A stretch of DNA of 6,447 nucleotides, taken from assembly GCA_903953985.1 (NCBI GenBank), contig CAJBLW010000117.1:1-6447 (forward strand). Direction: 5' to 3'. Position numbers and translations under genes: made by a program. The notes beneath the pieces are model-generated. The model was not told where the DNA came from, did no database searches, and worked only from the letters and a program-made list of their open reading frames with translations. This DNA is from an uncultured Burkholderiales bacterium (GTDB taxonomy: Bacteria > Pseudomonadota > Gammaproteobacteria > Burkholderiales > Burkholderiaceae_C). Below, one piece after another: positions 5,886 to 6,447 of the stretch. How positions within the stretch are numbered: the first letter of the stretch is position 1; each line of letters starts with the position of its first letter.

Positions 5886-6121
5886 GCGGAGGCCTCAGGC
5901 GATGCGGGGGCAGCGGGGGCAGCCGATGTGGGCAGCCGTTCGATGAGGGCATCCACACGGGCTCTGGCGGCGGCCAAGCGCGACTTGAGTTGGTCTCGTT
6001 CCAGGCTCAGCGCCTGCACTTGCTGGGTCAGCAAAGCGTTGGTGCGTTGCAGCTCTTCGTGGCGCAGCAGCAAGTGATCCACACGCTCGGCAATTTGATC
6101 GATGGTGTCGGAATAGGCCAT
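5882..6121 (-). CDS. small coiled-coil protein upstream of zapA (ZapB-like / TIGR02449-like)
   Basis: The 79-residue cytoplasmic protein is nearly all helix: a heptad-rich coiled coil runs from about residue 5 to 62 with leucines at regular spacing, followed by an Ala/Pro-rich tail (65-79). Small coiled-coil genes of this kind, annotated TIGR02449 or ZapB-like, commonly precede zapA and are presumed to act in division-ring assembly; no direct motif proves that. The ATG at 6121 is chosen; an in-frame TTG at 6130 would add three residues. No good Shine-Dalgarno site is visible in front of either start. It overlaps zapA by four bases and is surely in the same operon. Confidence 0.8.
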   Translation of the reverse strand: MAYSDTIDQIAERVDHLLLRHEELQRTNALLTQQVQALSLERDQLKSRLAAARARVDALIERLPTSAAPAAPASPEASA

Positions 6122-6147
6122 GGCAAACAAGAAAAATGGAGGTCTCT

Positions 6148-6153
6148 ATTGTA
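6148..6153 (-). promoter_or_regulatory. candidate -10 box of the zapB-like/zapA operon
   Basis: On the minus strand the bases read TACAAT (five of six to consensus). The start would be near 6141, giving a leader of about 20 bases. No clear -35 box is seen upstream. Confidence 0.4.
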
Positions 6154-6207
6154 GGGCGTGAAGCCCCGGGTCTAATGATTTTGTAGCTTTGGCGACAGTT
6201 TTGCGTC

Positions 6208-6213
6208 TAGAAT
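6208..6213 (+). promoter_or_regulatory. candidate -10 box of the riboswitch transcript
   Basis: TAGAAT matches five of six -10 positions and predicts a start at about 6219-6221, exactly where the P1 stem of the cobalamin aptamer begins. The -35 is not convincing: the region at 17 bp spacing (6185-6190) reads AGCTTT. Confidence 0.5.
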
Positions 6214-6218
6214 GAAAG

Positions 6219-6440
6219 TTGTTGGTGCTCGCGATGCCGGTTCACGGCGCGCAGTTCAACGGGAAGCAGGAGGGACAAGCCATCACGGCCCACCCAACCT
6301 GCGCTGCCCCCGCAACGGTAAGCAGACGGGTTTTCAGTCAAACGAAAACCCAGCTTTCATCTCACACCCCTGGTCGCCCTGAAACAGGCGGCTGGGAAGG
6401 TGATGAAGGTCGCTCTGTCAGCCCGGATACCGGCCAACAA
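6219..6440 (+). ncRNA. cobalamin (adenosylcobalamin-type) riboswitch aptamer
   Basis: Leader RNA element that binds a B12 coenzyme and lowers expression of the gene downstream. Conserved blocks occur in the right order: ACGGGAAGCAGG (6260-6271) paired with CCTGC (6299-6303), the core GCTGCCCCCGCAACGGTAAG (6303-6322), a variable stem GGGTTTTC/GAAAACCC (6328-6335 with 6344-6351), a stem TTCATC/GATGAA (6356-6361 with 6402-6407) enclosing GCTGGGAAGGTGATGAAGG, and the B12 box AGCCCGGATACCGGCC (6420-6435). Outer stem P1 is TTGTTGG (6219-6225) with CCAACAA (6434-6440). The aptamer is therefore complete. The expression platform and the regulated gene lie to the right of the window; likely candidates are cobalamin synthesis, cobalt or B12 uptake (btuB-type), or a B12-independent isoenzyme. 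Confidence 0.95.
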
Positions 6441-6447
6441 GGTGACC

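Noticed and set aside
5520..6077. A 185-codon plus-strand open frame opposite zapA and the ZapB-like gene
   Set aside because: The minus strand encodes recognisable ZapA with a coupled start; the plus-strand translation has no recognisable features and no ribosome site.
1..6447. Mobile elements, CRISPR arrays, tRNA or toxin-antitoxin modules
   Set aside because: No repeated spacers, transposase-like proteins, terminal repeats or tRNA-like cloverleafs were seen; gene content and order look like ordinary core chromosome.

Overview
The window looks like chromosomal DNA from a betaproteobacterium, most likely Burkholderiales of the Comamonadaceae type (Limnohabitans/Rhodoferax-like). This rests on moderately high GC, the cbb3-assembly/FNR/HemN gene neighbourhood, and the order zapB-like, zapA, 6S RNA. 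Genus is inferred from memory of protein style, not from a search.

Left part (1-3721), low-oxygen respiration. On the plus strand lie the C-terminal part of ccoG, a short FixH/CcoH-like protein and a 78-aa two-helix membrane protein. They form one tight operon that is probably the end of a cbb3 cytochrome oxidase cluster. A complete FNR-type oxygen sensor (fnr) faces it on the minus strand. The 207-bp fnr-hemN spacer holds a near-perfect FNR box upstream of hemN (oxygen-independent coproporphyrinogen III dehydrogenase). A weaker FNR-like box sits just in front of fnr. The layout suggests a circuit: FNR senses anoxia, activates anaerobic haem synthesis and may repress itself, and haem and copper are then assembled into the high-affinity oxidase.

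Middle part (3804-5302), two membrane proteins of the TauE/SafE type meet tail to tail with two bases between their stop codons. The plus-strand one carries cysteine, histidine and methionine motifs and belongs by context to cbb3/copper handling. The minus-strand one is a classic TauE/SafE permease of unknown substrate.

Right part (5318-6447), a minus-strand block encodes a small coiled-coil ZapB-like protein, ZapA, and then, in the 214-bp gap after zapA, a 6S RNA (ssrS). The RNA is recognised by its position, a -10 box, a long closing stem between its two ends, and the characteristic 3'-arm hairpin. The RNA ends only about 16 bases before the TauE/SafE ATG, so that gene may be read from the 6S transcript, as the gene after ssrS is in E. 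coli. Divergent from zapB/zapA, a cobalamin riboswitch starts near 6219 and its aptamer is complete at 6440. The gene it controls lies beyond the window.

No insertion sequence, CRISPR array, tRNA or rRNA was seen. The genes are of known types. The most interesting points are regulatory: the 6S RNA overlapping an apparent GTG start, the FNR circuit, and the reduced FixH with its unnamed small partner.
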